Shown in pieces: positions 1-8,048 of a DNA stretch of 64,000 nucleotides. Under the pieces are notes generated by a model, which was not told the origin of the DNA, ran no database searches, and saw only the letters and a program-made list of their open reading frames with translations. The position numbers and the translations under genes are program-made. The first letter of the stretch is position 1; every line of letters begins with the position of its first letter. The DNA comes from Chloroflexota bacterium (GTDB taxonomy: Bacteria > Chloroflexota > Anaerolineae > Anaerolineales > UBA4823): positions 1-64,000 of the forward strand of contig JAJUJL010000004.1 in NCBI GenBank assembly GCA_029265355.1, written 5' to 3'.

Positions 1-601
1 AGCTGCCGTGCAGGCTGCCGGGCTGGTGGACACCCTCAAAGGTGAAGGCCCCTTCACTGTCTTCGCCCCCACCGATGAGGCTTTTGCCAAGCTGCCCGCC
101 GGCACCGTCGAAGACCTGCTCAAGCCCGAGAACCTCGAAACCCTCAAGAACATCCTGCTCTACCATGTCGTCTCAGGCAAGGTGATGGCCGCTGATGTGA
201 CTGCCCTGGAGAGCGCCGATACCGTCCTGGGCAAGCCGGTTACCGTCAAGGTGGACATGGGTAACGTGTACATCAACGATGCGCAGGTTGTGATCACCGA
301 CATCGAAACATCCAACGGTGTGATCCACGTCATCGACAGCGTCATTCTGCCCCCGGCAGAGCTTTCGGACATCGTTGACACCGCCGTAGCCGATGGTCGC
401 TTCACCACCCTGGTAGCTGCCGTGCAGGCTGCCGGGCTGGTGGACACCCTCAAAGGTGAAGGCCCCTTCACTGTCTTCGCCCCCACCGATGAGGCTTTTG
501 CCAAGTTGCCCGCCGGCACCGTCGAAGACCTGCTCAAGCCCGAGAACCTCGAAACCCTCAAGAACATCCTGCTCTACCATGTCGTCTCAGGCAAGGTGAT
601 G
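1..601 (+). repeat. Near-perfect 187-bp direct repeat inside the fasciclin gene
   Basis: Bases 1-187 and 415-601 are identical except for one synonymous change (C at 92, T at 506). The period is 414 bp, exactly 138 codons, so frame is kept. The following halves of the two domains differ at many synonymous sites. This suggests recent gene conversion or unequal crossing-over limited to the first part of the domain. Confidence 0.95.
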
Positions 602-784
602 TCTACCGATGTGGTCTCCCTGGATGGTCAGTCGGTCGATACGGCTCTTGAAGGCCAGCAGTTGACGATTGCGGTCAAGGAAGGCAGCGTGTTCTTGAAT
701 GAAACTGTCCAGGTTGTGATCACTGATATCGAGACATCCAATGGCGTAATCCATGTGATTGACGCGGTGCTTCTGCCTCAATAG
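2..784 (+). CDS. Fasciclin-repeat (FAS1) protein, 5'-truncated by window edge
   Basis: Two FAS1 domains are visible; the frame is open to the left edge, so the N-terminus (probably with a signal peptide and perhaps more repeats) is missing. Each domain has the H1-type stretch [17 protein letters not shown] and the H2-type stretch [17 protein letters not shown]1 domains mediate adhesion or matrix interactions and are normally secreted or surface-bound. The two copies are almost identical at DNA level over their first 187 bp but diverged afterwards. A strong hairpin terminator follows the stop codon. Family assignment is secure; the biological role is inferred. Confidence 0.93.
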   Translation, partial: AAVQAAGLVDTLKGEGPFTVFAPTDEAFAKLPAGTVEDLLKPENLETLKNILLYHVVSGKVMAADVTALESADTVLGKPVTVKVDMGNVYINDAQVVITDIETSNGVIHVIDSVILPPAELSDIVDTAVADGRFTTLVAAVQAAGLVDTLKGEGPFTVFAPTDEAFAKLPAGTVEDLLKPENLETLKNILLYHVVSGKVMSTDVVSLDGQSVDTALEGQQLTIAVKEGSVFLNETVQVVITDIETSNGVIHVIDAVLLPQ

Positions 785-822
785 CTTCTTCTTCCCACAG
801 TTTCTCTTCTGATTTGTGACAC

Positions 823-849
823 AAGAGAGCCGGGAATACCGGCTCTCTT
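823..849 (+). terminator. Hairpin terminator after fasciclin gene
   Basis: A perfect 11-bp stem (823-833 with 839-849, arms AAGAGAGCCGG/CCGGCTCTCTT) closes a 5-nt loop. It is followed by a short pyrimidine-rich tail and lies 39 bp after the stop codon, consistent with intrinsic termination. Confidence 0.75.
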
Positions 850-1361
850 CATTTCCATCCAGACCACCCGGCGCTGCCTCCGCCACATTGGGGATACATT
901 TAGAAGGTACACCTCAGCGTGTTGCGTTTATGACCGCCAATTGCCAAATATTCACCTCTTTTTTTTCGAAATATTTATACTTTTTTGCTAAGATATGACA
1001 ATCAGGCATGCTCGAAATATCAGCGATTCGCAACCATAGCTTTCTTGAAGTGTTTAATAATTTGCAAACACCATCGATATGTGGATAAGCTGATCCGCAC
1101 AACGCTGTTTCAATATCGCAGAGAGTACATAGCTCCAAAACAGAAATGCCCGCGGTGACGATCGCTCACTCCCTGTACATTTTTTGACCATGAATGTGTT
1201 CATCTCAGCACAGATTGGTCATTTTTGTTTATTTCGGGCGGTGAACACCATCAGGGTAGGAGCGGAAGGAGGTGACGAGCAACCCACGTTTTCACCCACA
1301 AGCAGTGTGACCCGCTTTTGAGATATTTTTTCTTTGAAATCTTGACGAGGAGGTTACGGCT
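850..1361. other. Gene-free AT-rich region upstream of cstA
   Basis: No convincing ORF was seen here. The stretch is clearly more AT-rich than its neighbours, with T and A runs near 959-990. It holds one perfect DnaA-box-like nonamer (1080-1088, TGTGGATAA) and a nearly full anti-Shine-Dalgarno match, AAGGAGGTGA, around 1266-1276 with no start codon at a useful distance. It probably carries the cstA promoter and regulatory sites, but no clear -35/-10 pair could be assigned. Confidence 0.5.
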
Positions 1362-3143
1362 ATGGCTCTTTGGGTTCTTTTGATCACAATGGCAGTCGCT
1401 ATCGTAGGGTACCGCTACTATGCCACTCGCGTTGATCAGGATATTATCAAGGCTGACCCCAAGCGTGCTACCCCTGCCAAAATGTACAATGATGGTGTGG
1501 ATTTTATGCCCGCCAGCAGCAGTGTGCTCTTTGGCTACCAGTTCAAGTCCATTGCTGCCCTGGGTCCGATCGTTGGTCCCATCACTGCCGTGCAATGGGG
1601 CTGGCTACCCGCCGTACTCTGGCTGATCATCGGCGTCTTCTTTATCGGCTGGGTGCAGGACTATGCAGCCTCCATGCTCGCCATGCGCAGTGAGGGCATG
1701 ACCATGGGCGGCCTGGCCTACAAATTCATCTCGCCCCGCGCCCGCGGCATCCTGCTGGCCTTCCTGTACTTCTACCTGCTGCTGATCATGGGCGCTTTTG
1801 GCTCGATCGTTGCCGGACTGCTCGCCAGCCCCGCCATCCCCATCGGCTTCATCTTCCTTACCCTGGCGGGCGTGTTGGCCGGTCAAATGACCTACCGCTG
1901 GCGCGTCGATTTGCTGATCACCACCATTGTCACCGTGCTGCTGGCATTGGTCGGCATCTACCTGGGCACACTGCCCTGGGCGCAGAACATTGTCACCGCC
2001 ATCAACGGACTGGCCGGCGATGACAAAGGCGTGCTGTACAACACGCCTTATGGCCCGATGACCTGGGCGGTCTTCTTCTGGGGCATCGTCGCACTGCTCT
2101 TCTGCTACCTGGGTTCCGTGCTGCCCATCTGGCGTTTTGCGCAGCCAGTCAACTATGTCTCCTTCTGGTTTGTGATCCTGGGCCTGGTTGGCTCGATCAT
2201 CGGCGTTGCCATCGCCACCTTCACCGGCGCTACGGGGGTCGCCTTCGAAGTGCCCGCCTTTGTCACCTGGAACCAGCCGCACCTGGGGTGGCTATGGCCG
2301 ATCCTGTTTGTCACCATCTCTTGCGGCGCCATCTCGGGCTGGCACTCGCTGGTTTCCACCTCCGGAACCGCCCGCCAGCTTGAGAAAGAGACCGACGCCA
2401 AGCCGGTGGCGGCTGGCGCCATGTTCACCGAAGCGGTATTGGCGGTGATGGCAGTCGTATTCGCCGCTACCGCCCTCACCCGGGCTGATGGCACCGTGCT
2501 CTACGATGCCGCCGCCAACTACAAGCTGCAGGTCGCGGCTGGCGCCATCTGGGCTGGCGGCATGTCCCGCTTCCTGGGCGTCCTGGGTATTCCAGCAGCC
2601 CTGGGCGGCGCGATTGGCTCCATTTTCCTGGCAGTCATGGCGCTCACCGTTATGCAGCTCGTGCTGCGTTTCATGCGTGTCGCCTCCGCCGAGCTGATCG
2701 GCGACAAGATCACCGCCTTCAAGAACCCACATGTCGGCAGCATTGTTGCCCTTGGTTGGACCGTGCTGATCCTGTGGACCGCCTTCTGGCAGCGCATCTG
2801 GGTGCTCTTCGGCGGCGCCAACCAGCTCTTCGCTGGCCTGGCCTTGCTGCTGATCACCATCTGGTTGGTGCGCGAGGGCAAGCGCTACGCCTGGGCAATG
2901 TGGCCTGGAATTTTTATGTACGTGACCACCGTGGCTGCCTTGCTGGTGACCGCCTATAACTCGTTCTTCGGTCCCAGCGGCGCTTTTGCCGCCGAAGTGG
3001 GCGTGGCTTTCCGCATCGGCAACGGCATCGCCGGAGTCATCGGCCTGTTCCTGGCGCTGGCAGCTTTGATGTTGGCCTGGGACGGGGTGAAATCCTTCAA
3101 TCAAGCCCGTTCCAAGATGGCCGCTGCCCCGGCGGGAGATTGA
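1362..3143 (+). CDS. cstA: Carbon starvation protein CstA family transporter
   Basis: This 593-residue polytopic membrane protein carries the CstA signature FGYQFKSIAALGPIVGP at residues 57-73, with many hydrophobic helices along its length. Family members import peptides or pyruvate and are typically induced on carbon starvation. It is shorter than E. coli CstA (about 700 residues), like the many shorter family members. The ATG is preceded by the good ribosome binding site GAGGAGG. It stands alone: a terminator-like hairpin follows at 3202-3228. The substrate cannot be told from sequence. Confidence 0.95.
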   Translation: MALWVLLITMAVAIVGYRYYATRVDQDIIKADPKRATPAKMYNDGVDFMPASSSVLFGYQFKSIAALGPIVGPITAVQWGWLPAVLWLIIGVFFIGWVQDYAASMLAMRSEGMTMGGLAYKFISPRARGILLAFLYFYLLLIMGAFGSIVAGLLASPAIPIGFIFLTLAGVLAGQMTYRWRVDLLITTIVTVLLALVGIYLGTLPWAQNIVTAINGLAGDDKGVLYNTPYGPMTWAVFFWGIVALLFCYLGSVLPIWRFAQPVNYVSFWFVILGLVGSIIGVAIATFTGATGVAFEVPAFVTWNQPHLGWLWPILFVTISCGAISGWHSLVSTSGTARQLEKETDAKPVAAGAMFTEAVLAVMAVVFAATALTRADGTVLYDAAANYKLQVAAGAIWAGGMSRFLGVLGIPAALGGAIGSIFLAVMALTVMQLVLRFMRVASAELIGDKITAFKNPHVGSIVALGWTVLILWTAFWQRIWVLFGGANQLFAGLALLLITIWLVREGKRYAWAMWPGIFMYVTTVAALLVTAYNSFFGPSGAFAAEVGVAFRIGNGIAGVIGLFLALAALMLAWDGVKSFNQARSKMAAAPAGD

Positions 3144-3201
3144 TTAATCGCGATACGCTTTCGAGCGACACGCTCTGCTGCATGCTTTTGCTTTGGGGAA
3201 T

Positions 3202-3228
3202 GGGGAGGGCTTCAGGAAAGCCCTCCCC
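3202..3228 (+). terminator. Hairpin terminator after cstA
   Basis: An 11-bp perfect stem (GGGGAGGGCTT with AAGCCCTCCCC) closes a 5-nt loop. There is no clear T tract. It separates cstA from the thioredoxin/ArsA cluster. Confidence 0.6.
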
Positions 3229-3259
3229 TGCATAAAGCAGCCAGGGAGGAAGGGATTTA

Positions 3260-3646
3260 ATGAGTAACCAGGTCTTGCAGGTCGAAGTTGTCGCCCACGT
3301 GTTGGGCAGTATGAATCATTGCGCCCATTGCCAGGTATTCATCGACGGCGTCGGCGTGGGCGAGCAAATCCACCGCAGCGATCTCGAAGCCTATCCCGAG
3401 GATTGGATGCAAGAGTGGCAGCGCCTCTCAGACCTGGTCCTCTCCTTAGCTGAGCGCTACGCCGGGCGGCTGCAAATCAAGATCACCGATGCCCAATCTC
3501 CACAGGCGTTGTGGATGGCGCTGCGCCACGGTGTGCGCAAGTACCCCACCTTCCTGATCGCGGGTGAAAAATACTTCGGCTACGAGCAGAGCAAGCTGGA
3601 AGACATCATCAACAGGCACTTGGGCAGGCTGCCATCAAGCGGGTAA
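3260..3646 (+). CDS. Thioredoxin-fold protein with CxxC motif
   Basis: This 128-residue protein has a redox-type motif (HCAHC) near residue 20 and a cis-proline-like YPTF near residue 95, the two hallmarks of a thioredoxin fold. Between them lies a long insertion with a helical, acidic stretch. A thiol-disulfide or metal-handling role is inferred. The ribosome binding site (GGGAGGAAGGG) is strong. It is the first gene of a run leading into the two ArsA-like ATPases, so a functional link is likely. No exact family name could be recognised. Confidence 0.75.
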   Translation: MSNQVLQVEVVAHVLGSMNHCAHCQVFIDGVGVGEQIHRSDLEAYPEDWMQEWQRLSDLVLSLAERYAGRLQIKITDAQSPQALWMALRHGVRKYPTFLIAGEKYFGYEQSKLEDIINRHLGRLPSSG

Positions 3647-3664
3647 GCGCTCTGGGACTAACCA

Positions 3665-4030
3665 TTGCTAGAACTGCTGATTTATTCACCGCATGATTAC
3701 GACCAAGGCGCGCCGACCGGGTTTGCCTTAACGCGCCAATATCTTGACGCCTCGCGTGTCCAAGATCCTGTCTCCAGCGCCCAACATATCGGCAAAGATG
3801 TGCAACGCGTGGTATATTACCTGTGTCGCCGCTATCCTCAGCGCATCCGTGTTCACTGGGTCAATCCCTGGTCGCTGCCGGGGCTGTGGGCTTCCTTTCG
3901 CTTCCGGCTCAGGGGCTTTCCGTGTGTGGTGATCAACCGGCGCGAAGTCCTGGGCGGAGAGCAGCTTGCCCAGCTAGAACAGCGCGTGCTCGAGATATTG
4001 GGGCAGCCATCCCAGGCAGATGGCGAATGA
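3665..4030 (+). CDS. Thioredoxin-like protein lacking CxxC
   Basis: This 121-residue protein probably starts at TTG, because an in-frame stop ends just three bases upstream. The segment RGFPCVVINRREVLGG resembles the cis-proline strand-hairpin of thioredoxin folds and of the preceding gene, but no CxxC is present near the N-terminus. It sits 18 bp after the CxxC protein and 52 bp before the small conserved protein, so it appears to be part of the same transcription unit. It may be a degenerate partner of its neighbour. Function unknown. Confidence 0.62.
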   Translation: MLELLIYSPHDYDQGAPTGFALTRQYLDASRVQDPVSSAQHIGKDVQRVVYYLCRRYPQRIRVHWVNPWSLPGLWASFRFRLRGFPCVVINRREVLGGEQLAQLEQRVLEILGQPSQADGE

Positions 4031-4082
4031 ACAGTCAACTTGCTGGCGGGTCGTCATGCCAGCTCAGATAGAGGAGAGAGCC

Positions 4083-4361
4083 ATGACTGAAGAAGAAAAG
4101 AAGAGCTTTTTACAAAAAATGAAAGAAGGGGTGTCCGATTTTATCTACGGTATGGCGGCCCACGAGGCCACCCGCCAGGCGCTCAAAACCCGCGGTAGTA
4201 TGGAGCACCTCTTCATCCTGATTACCATGGGCGACCTGCTGGGTGTGCCAATCTTGCCGCCCTATTACTCGCTGCGCCTGCTGCCTTATGTGGTGCCCCA
4301 GATTTCCACCTGGAAGCGCCGCATGCTGCGAGAAAAAGACCTCGTGGACGCGCTGGCGTGA
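4083..4361 (+). CDS. Small conserved protein with PPYYSLRLLPY block (copy 1)
   Basis: This 92-residue protein starts at the ATG at 4083, preceded by GAGGAGAGAG; an upstream in-frame start at 4020 lacks a ribosome binding site. Residues from about 40 to the end closely match the product of 8049-8324: both have EHLF.LI..GDL.GVPILPP, then YYSLRLLPY.VP and RRMLREKDL. The central part is hydrophobic and may form a membrane hairpin. It lies 8 bp upstream of the first ArsA-like gene. Function unknown; it could be a membrane anchor, receptor or client for the ATPases. Confidence 0.8.
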   Translation: MTEEEKKSFLQKMKEGVSDFIYGMAAHEATRQALKTRGSMEHLFILITMGDLLGVPILPPYYSLRLLPYVVPQISTWKRRMLREKDLVDALA

Positions 4362-4369
4362 GGTGAGAT

Positions 4370-5356
4370 ATGTCGCTTGCCAGCGTTTTTCGCGATAATC
4401 CTAAGCGCCGCTACATCATGTTTGGCGGCAAAGGCGGCCTGGGCAAGACCACTTTTTCCGCCGCTACAGCCTACTGGCTGGCTCAGCAGGGGAAGCGAGT
4501 GTTGGTCTTCTCCGTTGACCCCCAGGCTTCACTCTCCGATATTTTCCAGCGCGACATCTTCGGCAAAGGCGCCGTCGAGATCATGCCCAACCTGTATGCC
4601 CAGGAAATCGACGCCGACCAGCATATCAAGGCATACCAGGATCAGATCCGCAAGAAGATCCTCGACATGTACGGCATGGAACAGATCCCCGATGAGATCG
4701 AGAGTTATATCCAGGCCGCTTCCGCCGAGCCCGCCATGGAAGAATCAGCCATCTTCGACCAGGTGGTAGACATCGTCGTCGCCGGCGAATACGACTATTA
4801 CATCTACGATCTGGTGCCGCTCGGTCATGCTCTCTACTACCTTTCCATGGCCAGCGTCTACGACCAATGGATCAGCAAGATCACCGCCCTGCGCGAAGAG
4901 ATGCGCGAGTATGAACAGATGGCGGCCCGCATCTCCCGCAAGAAAGAGACCGAAGAAGATCAGATCCTGCGCGAACTGCAGGATATCAAGTACCGCATCT
5001 CCACTTCCTCCAGCATCCTGACCGACAAAGAAAAGACCGCCTTCTTCTTCGTCATCGTGCCCGAGGAGATGATCCTGATCGATACTCAGAACGCCGCTCG
5101 CCTGTTTTCCAAATACGATGTACCAATCAGCGGTTACATCGTTAATCGCGTCATCCCACCCTACCTGATGCAGTCCGAGCACCTGCCCGATTACCTGCGC
5201 AATCGCTACGAAATGCAGCAGCAATACCTGGCCAAGATCGATAGCTTGTTCGGCGACGGTGTGCTGGCGCGCGTGCTGGAGATGGAACGCGACGTCGCCG
5301 GGCTACCCATGATCGAGCGCATGGCCAAGTCGATGTTCGGGGAGGAGAAGCTGTGA
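4370..5356 (+). CDS. ArsA/Get3-like ATPase, copy A
   Basis: This 328-residue ATPase has the deviant Walker A of the SIMIBI class, GGKGGLGKTT (residues 19-28), and an intact switch I with Asp50 (VDPQASLSD). The switch II region, normally DTAPTGH, reads DLVPLGH (147-153). The length fits a single-domain Get3-type protein, half the size of E. coli ArsA. There is no cysteine in the whole protein, so neither the ArsA arsenite site nor the Get3 CxxC zinc site exists. The stop overlaps the next gene by one base (TGATG). Probably half of a heterodimer with copy B; the client is unknown. Confidence 0.9.
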   Translation: MSLASVFRDNPKRRYIMFGGKGGLGKTTFSAATAYWLAQQGKRVLVFSVDPQASLSDIFQRDIFGKGAVEIMPNLYAQEIDADQHIKAYQDQIRKKILDMYGMEQIPDEIESYIQAASAEPAMEESAIFDQVVDIVVAGEYDYYIYDLVPLGHALYYLSMASVYDQWISKITALREEMREYEQMAARISRKKETEEDQILRELQDIKYRISTSSSILTDKEKTAFFFVIVPEEMILIDTQNAARLFSKYDVPISGYIVNRVIPPYLMQSEHLPDYLRNRYEMQQQYLAKIDSLFGDGVLARVLEMERDVAGLPMIERMAKSMFGEEKL

Positions 5357-6348
5357 TGAGCACAATCACCATCGAAAAATCCATGGCCCAGTTCGTCGAT
5401 GAGAACCCGGGGCTCAAATACATTTTCTTCGGTGGCAAAGGCGGCGTGGGCAAAACTGTCCTGGCTGGCGCGGCAGCCGTGGCTTTCGCCAAGCGCGGCA
5501 AACGCACCTTGCTAGCCTCCACTAACCCGGTGCACAGCCTGTCTGGCCTGCTAACGCAGAATGTCTTCGGCAAACCGGTCCCCGTGCAAGGCGTTCCCAA
5601 CCTGTGGGCTTTCGAGATCGACACCAAGGACACTATCGAGCGCTCCAAGAACGAGATTCGCGAGAAGATTTCCTGGTTTCTCAAGTTTGCCGAGATCAAA
5701 GGCAAAGCCGACGAGTTCATCGAATCTGCCACCATGAACCCGGCTTTCGAGGAATCGGCCATGTTCGAGAACATGATCGACATCATGTTCAAGGATGAGT
5801 ACGAGGTGTACGTCTTCGACACCGCTCCCACCGCCAACGCCCGCCGCCTGCTGGGCATGTCGTCGGTGTATTCCTTGTGGGTCAATAAAATGATGGAGAG
5901 CCGCAAAGAAGCCCAGGCAATGCGCATCCGGCTCTCGTACAGCAACAAGGCCAAGGAAGAAAAAGATCCGCTGATGGATTACCTGATCGATTTCCAAAAG
6001 CGCATGGGGCGCGCCAAGAACCTGCTCACCGACCCGGCCAAAACCTCCTTTTTCTTCGTCACCCTGCCGGAAGCGCTGCCCATCGCCGTGATCAAGCGTT
6101 TCATCAACTGGTTTCACGAGTTTGGCATACCGGTGGGCGGTGTGATCGTCAACATGCGCATCGACAAAGAGTCGGTCGACGCCAAGGCGGATGAGTTCGT
6201 GCGCAACCGGATTGCCATGCAAGATGGCTACATGAAGGAGATTGAGCAGCAGTTCGACAACCTGGTGCGCAGCGTGCTGCCGCTCTATGATACCGAAGTG
6301 CGCGGCGTTGCCATGCTGGAGCGTATGGCCGATATGCTCTTTGCCTAG
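5356..6348 (+). CDS. ArsA/Get3-like ATPase, copy B
   Basis: This 330-residue paralogue of the preceding ATPase starts at ATG 5356, overlapping its stop by one base, with GGAGGAG upstream. Walker A is GGKGGVGKTV (26-35). The switch I Asp of the family is replaced by Asn57 (TNPVHSLSG), the same change as the well-known hydrolysis-dead D57N Get3 mutant. Switch II is DTAPTAN (155-161), losing the usual Gly-His. It also has no cysteine. This looks like a nucleotide-binding but weakly hydrolysing partner of copy A. An arsenite-pump role is unlikely. Confidence 0.9.
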   Translation: MSTITIEKSMAQFVDENPGLKYIFFGGKGGVGKTVLAGAAAVAFAKRGKRTLLASTNPVHSLSGLLTQNVFGKPVPVQGVPNLWAFEIDTKDTIERSKNEIREKISWFLKFAEIKGKADEFIESATMNPAFEESAMFENMIDIMFKDEYEVYVFDTAPTANARRLLGMSSVYSLWVNKMMESRKEAQAMRIRLSYSNKAKEEKDPLMDYLIDFQKRMGRAKNLLTDPAKTSFFFVTLPEALPIAVIKRFINWFHEFGIPVGGVIVNMRIDKESVDAKADEFVRNRIAMQDGYMKEIEQQFDNLVRSVLPLYDTEVRGVAMLERMADMLFA

Positions 6349-6360
6349 TCGCAAAAAGGC

Positions 6361-6401
6361 AGGTTCTGGCAGATCCAGCTTGAATGGGCGTGCCAGAACC
6401 T
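6361..6401 (+). terminator. Inverted repeat after ArsA-like copy B
   Basis: AGGTTCTGGCA (6361-6371) pairs perfectly with TGCCAGAACCT (6391-6401) around a 19-nt loop, 12 bp after the stop codon. No T tract follows, so it may be a terminator or an mRNA-stabilising structure before the next gene. Confidence 0.5.
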
Positions 6402-6415
6402 GCTTCTGAGTAGCG

Positions 6416-6928
6416 GTGCTCTGCGGGCGTTTGGCGCGGGAGGCCAAAATCGAGACACTGGAAAAGCACGACATCTACGCCGGCAACAACATCTTCGGCG
6501 AAGCGCTCTTCCTGCGCCTGCCCCTGCCTCCGAGCTGGGAGCTGGCCCCTGGCGTGAGCCGCCCGGAAGTGTCCGCCACCCATGAACGCCGCAGCCGTTC
6601 CTGGGTGGTGAGCGGTAGCGCCTGGTTCGTCGTGCACCAACCGGAGCAAAAATGGGCGCTGGAGCTGGCGCTCCACTTGCGCCCGTGGCGCAAGTCCACC
6701 GCCCAGCTCGAAGGCGGCGAGATCAGCATCGCCGGGCACCCCGCCCGCCTGGCATGGCGCACCCGCCGGCGCGGCCTGCCATGGAACCGCCACGACGTCA
6801 CTTTCATGACTATCGATTTCGCCTGCCCGCTCTCGGAGCGACGCATCCAATTGGAATTCAGCGGTTGGTGTCCCGAGATTGGTTTTCAGGAAATGCTGCA
6901 AGCCATGCGCGAGCTTTCATGTCATTGA
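6416..6928 (+). CDS. Hypothetical protein in the ArsA-like cluster
   Basis: This 170-residue protein (GTG start; a TTG at 6431 is an alternative, neither with a clear ribosome binding site) has alternating hydrophobic and charged stretches that suggest a beta-rich soluble fold (for example SWVVSGSAWFVVH and RHDVTFMTIDFACPL). No signal peptide or membrane segment is seen and no family was recognised. It follows the ArsA-like pair after a hairpin and precedes a repeat array. It may belong to the same system, by position only. Confidence 0.6.
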   Translation: MLCGRLAREAKIETLEKHDIYAGNNIFGEALFLRLPLPPSWELAPGVSRPEVSATHERRSRSWVVSGSAWFVVHQPEQKWALELALHLRPWRKSTAQLEGGEISIAGHPARLAWRTRRRGLPWNRHDVTFMTIDFACPLSERRIQLEFSGWCPEIGFQEMLQAMRELSCH

Positions 6929-7010
6929 GCAAAGCCACCCCGCTTGGCGCGCGGCAGCGCACAACCCGCCCGCGCCGACTGCATCATGTCACGCCCGGGT
7001 TCGGCGCCTC

Positions 7011-7145
7011 GACCAACACCCGTAGGGATGGGTTTGTACCAGCAAGGCAGGCTGGATGGCCGAACCGCCCATCAGGCTTCTCAATCTGGACAACTCGGGC
7101 AAAAACCCATCCCACACCTGCAGAGGCCTCCCGAGGAGGGGAGGG
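7011..7145 (+). repeat. Palindromic repeat family A, tandem copy 1
   Basis: This 135-bp unit matches 7153-7287 with one mismatch (C at 7115, T at 7257). It begins near GTAGGGATGGGTTTGTACC and contains the complementary AAACCCATCCC, so each unit can fold into a hairpin. Related copies occur at 11254, 27117, 27239, 34836 and 34952. All lie outside genes, which fits a REP- or MITE-like element. Confidence 0.92.
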
Positions 7146-7152
7146 TAAGCCC

Positions 7153-7287
7153 GACCAACACCCGTAGGGATGGGTTTGTACCAGCAAGGCAGGCTGGATG
7201 GCCGAACCGCCCATCAGGCTTCTCAATCTGGACAACTCGGGCAAAAACCCATCCCATACCTGCAGAGGCCTCCCGAGGAGGGGAGGG
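7153..7287 (+). repeat. Palindromic repeat family A, tandem copy 2
   Basis: Second unit of the tandem pair, with a period of 142 bp. Together with flanking sequence the pair fills the gene-free stretch 6929-7332, where no other feature was seen. Confidence 0.92.
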
Positions 7288-7332
7288 AGGGCGGTTTGAA
7301 TTGAGCCTTTCAGGCTAAGCCCAGAATTCGAG

Positions 7333-8010
7333 TTATATATCCTGAAAGAGTTCTCTCAGCTCCTTAAAAAACTGCTCCGCTGGCTGGCTGCGCACATCTG
7401 GCAATTGGCTCTGCAAGATCAGATGCGGCTTGCCCTTCTGCAGCGAGAGGCGCCTGACCTGGCCTGGGTAGCGACCTAAAAACTCGCGCACCCCCTGCTG
7501 CAGCCGGGCAGAATGCACACCGCGCCAGGCCACATCCAGCCCGCCTTCAATCGCGGCGCGGGAATAGGGATTCTTCAGATCGCGCGTCAGCGCGCTCTCG
7601 AATTCTCGCTCGCCAGCCTTGCCGGCCTCGATCTCAGCCGCTGGCGCCCCGCGCAGGGTGGCTTTCAAGATTATCTGGTCGCGTTTGCCACGCAGCCGGT
7701 TGAAGATCCACAGCGGCAGGATCTCGCGCGATTCCAGCAGGTAAATGGCCTCGATGCGCTGGAAGGGTTTATCCGGGTTTTCCAGCACCAGCCTGCCGCC
7801 TGAGCCGGATGAACCAATCCAGGCCGCCTGGCTGATCTCACCGAGCTGCTTCAAACCAGTGCGCATCCAGGCATACACCCCCAATCCACGCTTCCGGTTG
7901 ATCACCGCGAACACGAAATACCAGGCTGCCAGGAAAATTGATAGAATAATGACAATCTGTTGTCCGGTATCCAAGATGGCCTCCAAGCTTTCAAGGATGG
8001 GGCAAACCAC
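7333..8010 (-). CDS. Hypothetical single-pass membrane protein
   Basis: This 225-residue protein (GTG start) has one hydrophobic helix at about residues 17-37 (IVIILSIFLAAWYFVFAV) and then a long basic, probably cytoplasmic, domain of mixed alpha/beta character. No recognised motif is present. It is divergent from, and only 38 bp away from, the small protein at 8049, and points back at the ArsA-like cluster. Function unknown. Confidence 0.65.
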   Translation of the reverse strand: MVCPILESLEAILDTGQQIVIILSIFLAAWYFVFAVINRKRGLGVYAWMRTGLKQLGEISQAAWIGSSGSGGRLVLENPDKPFQRIEAIYLLESREILPLWIFNRLRGKRDQIILKATLRGAPAAEIEAGKAGEREFESALTRDLKNPYSRAAIEGGLDVAWRGVHSARLQQGVREFLGRYPGQVRRLSLQKGKPHLILQSQLPDVRSQPAEQFFKELRELFQDI

Positions 8011-8048
8011 TCCAATCAGGTTTATTGTTCATACTCACTTGAGGTGCT

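Noticed and set aside
1190-1240. CRP-like palindrome TGTG...CACA upstream of cstA
   Set aside because: The spacing between the half-sites is 10 bp instead of the 8 expected for a CRP site and the outer bases do not fit.
850-1361. Possible replication origin upstream of cstA (a perfect DnaA-box nonamer at 1080-1088 and AT-rich tracts)
   Set aside because: Only one box is seen, with no cluster, no dnaA gene and no neighbouring origin genes. A second nonamer near 62160 lies inside a coding region, so chance matches are likely.
4370-6348. Arsenite efflux ATPase (arsA)
   Set aside because: Neither protein has a single cysteine, and no arsB, arsC, arsD or arsR is present. The ArsA name reflects the fold only.
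7011-7287. CRISPR array
   Set aside because: There are only two long (135 bp) nearly identical units in tandem, with a 7-bp gap instead of variable spacers, and no cas gene is nearby.
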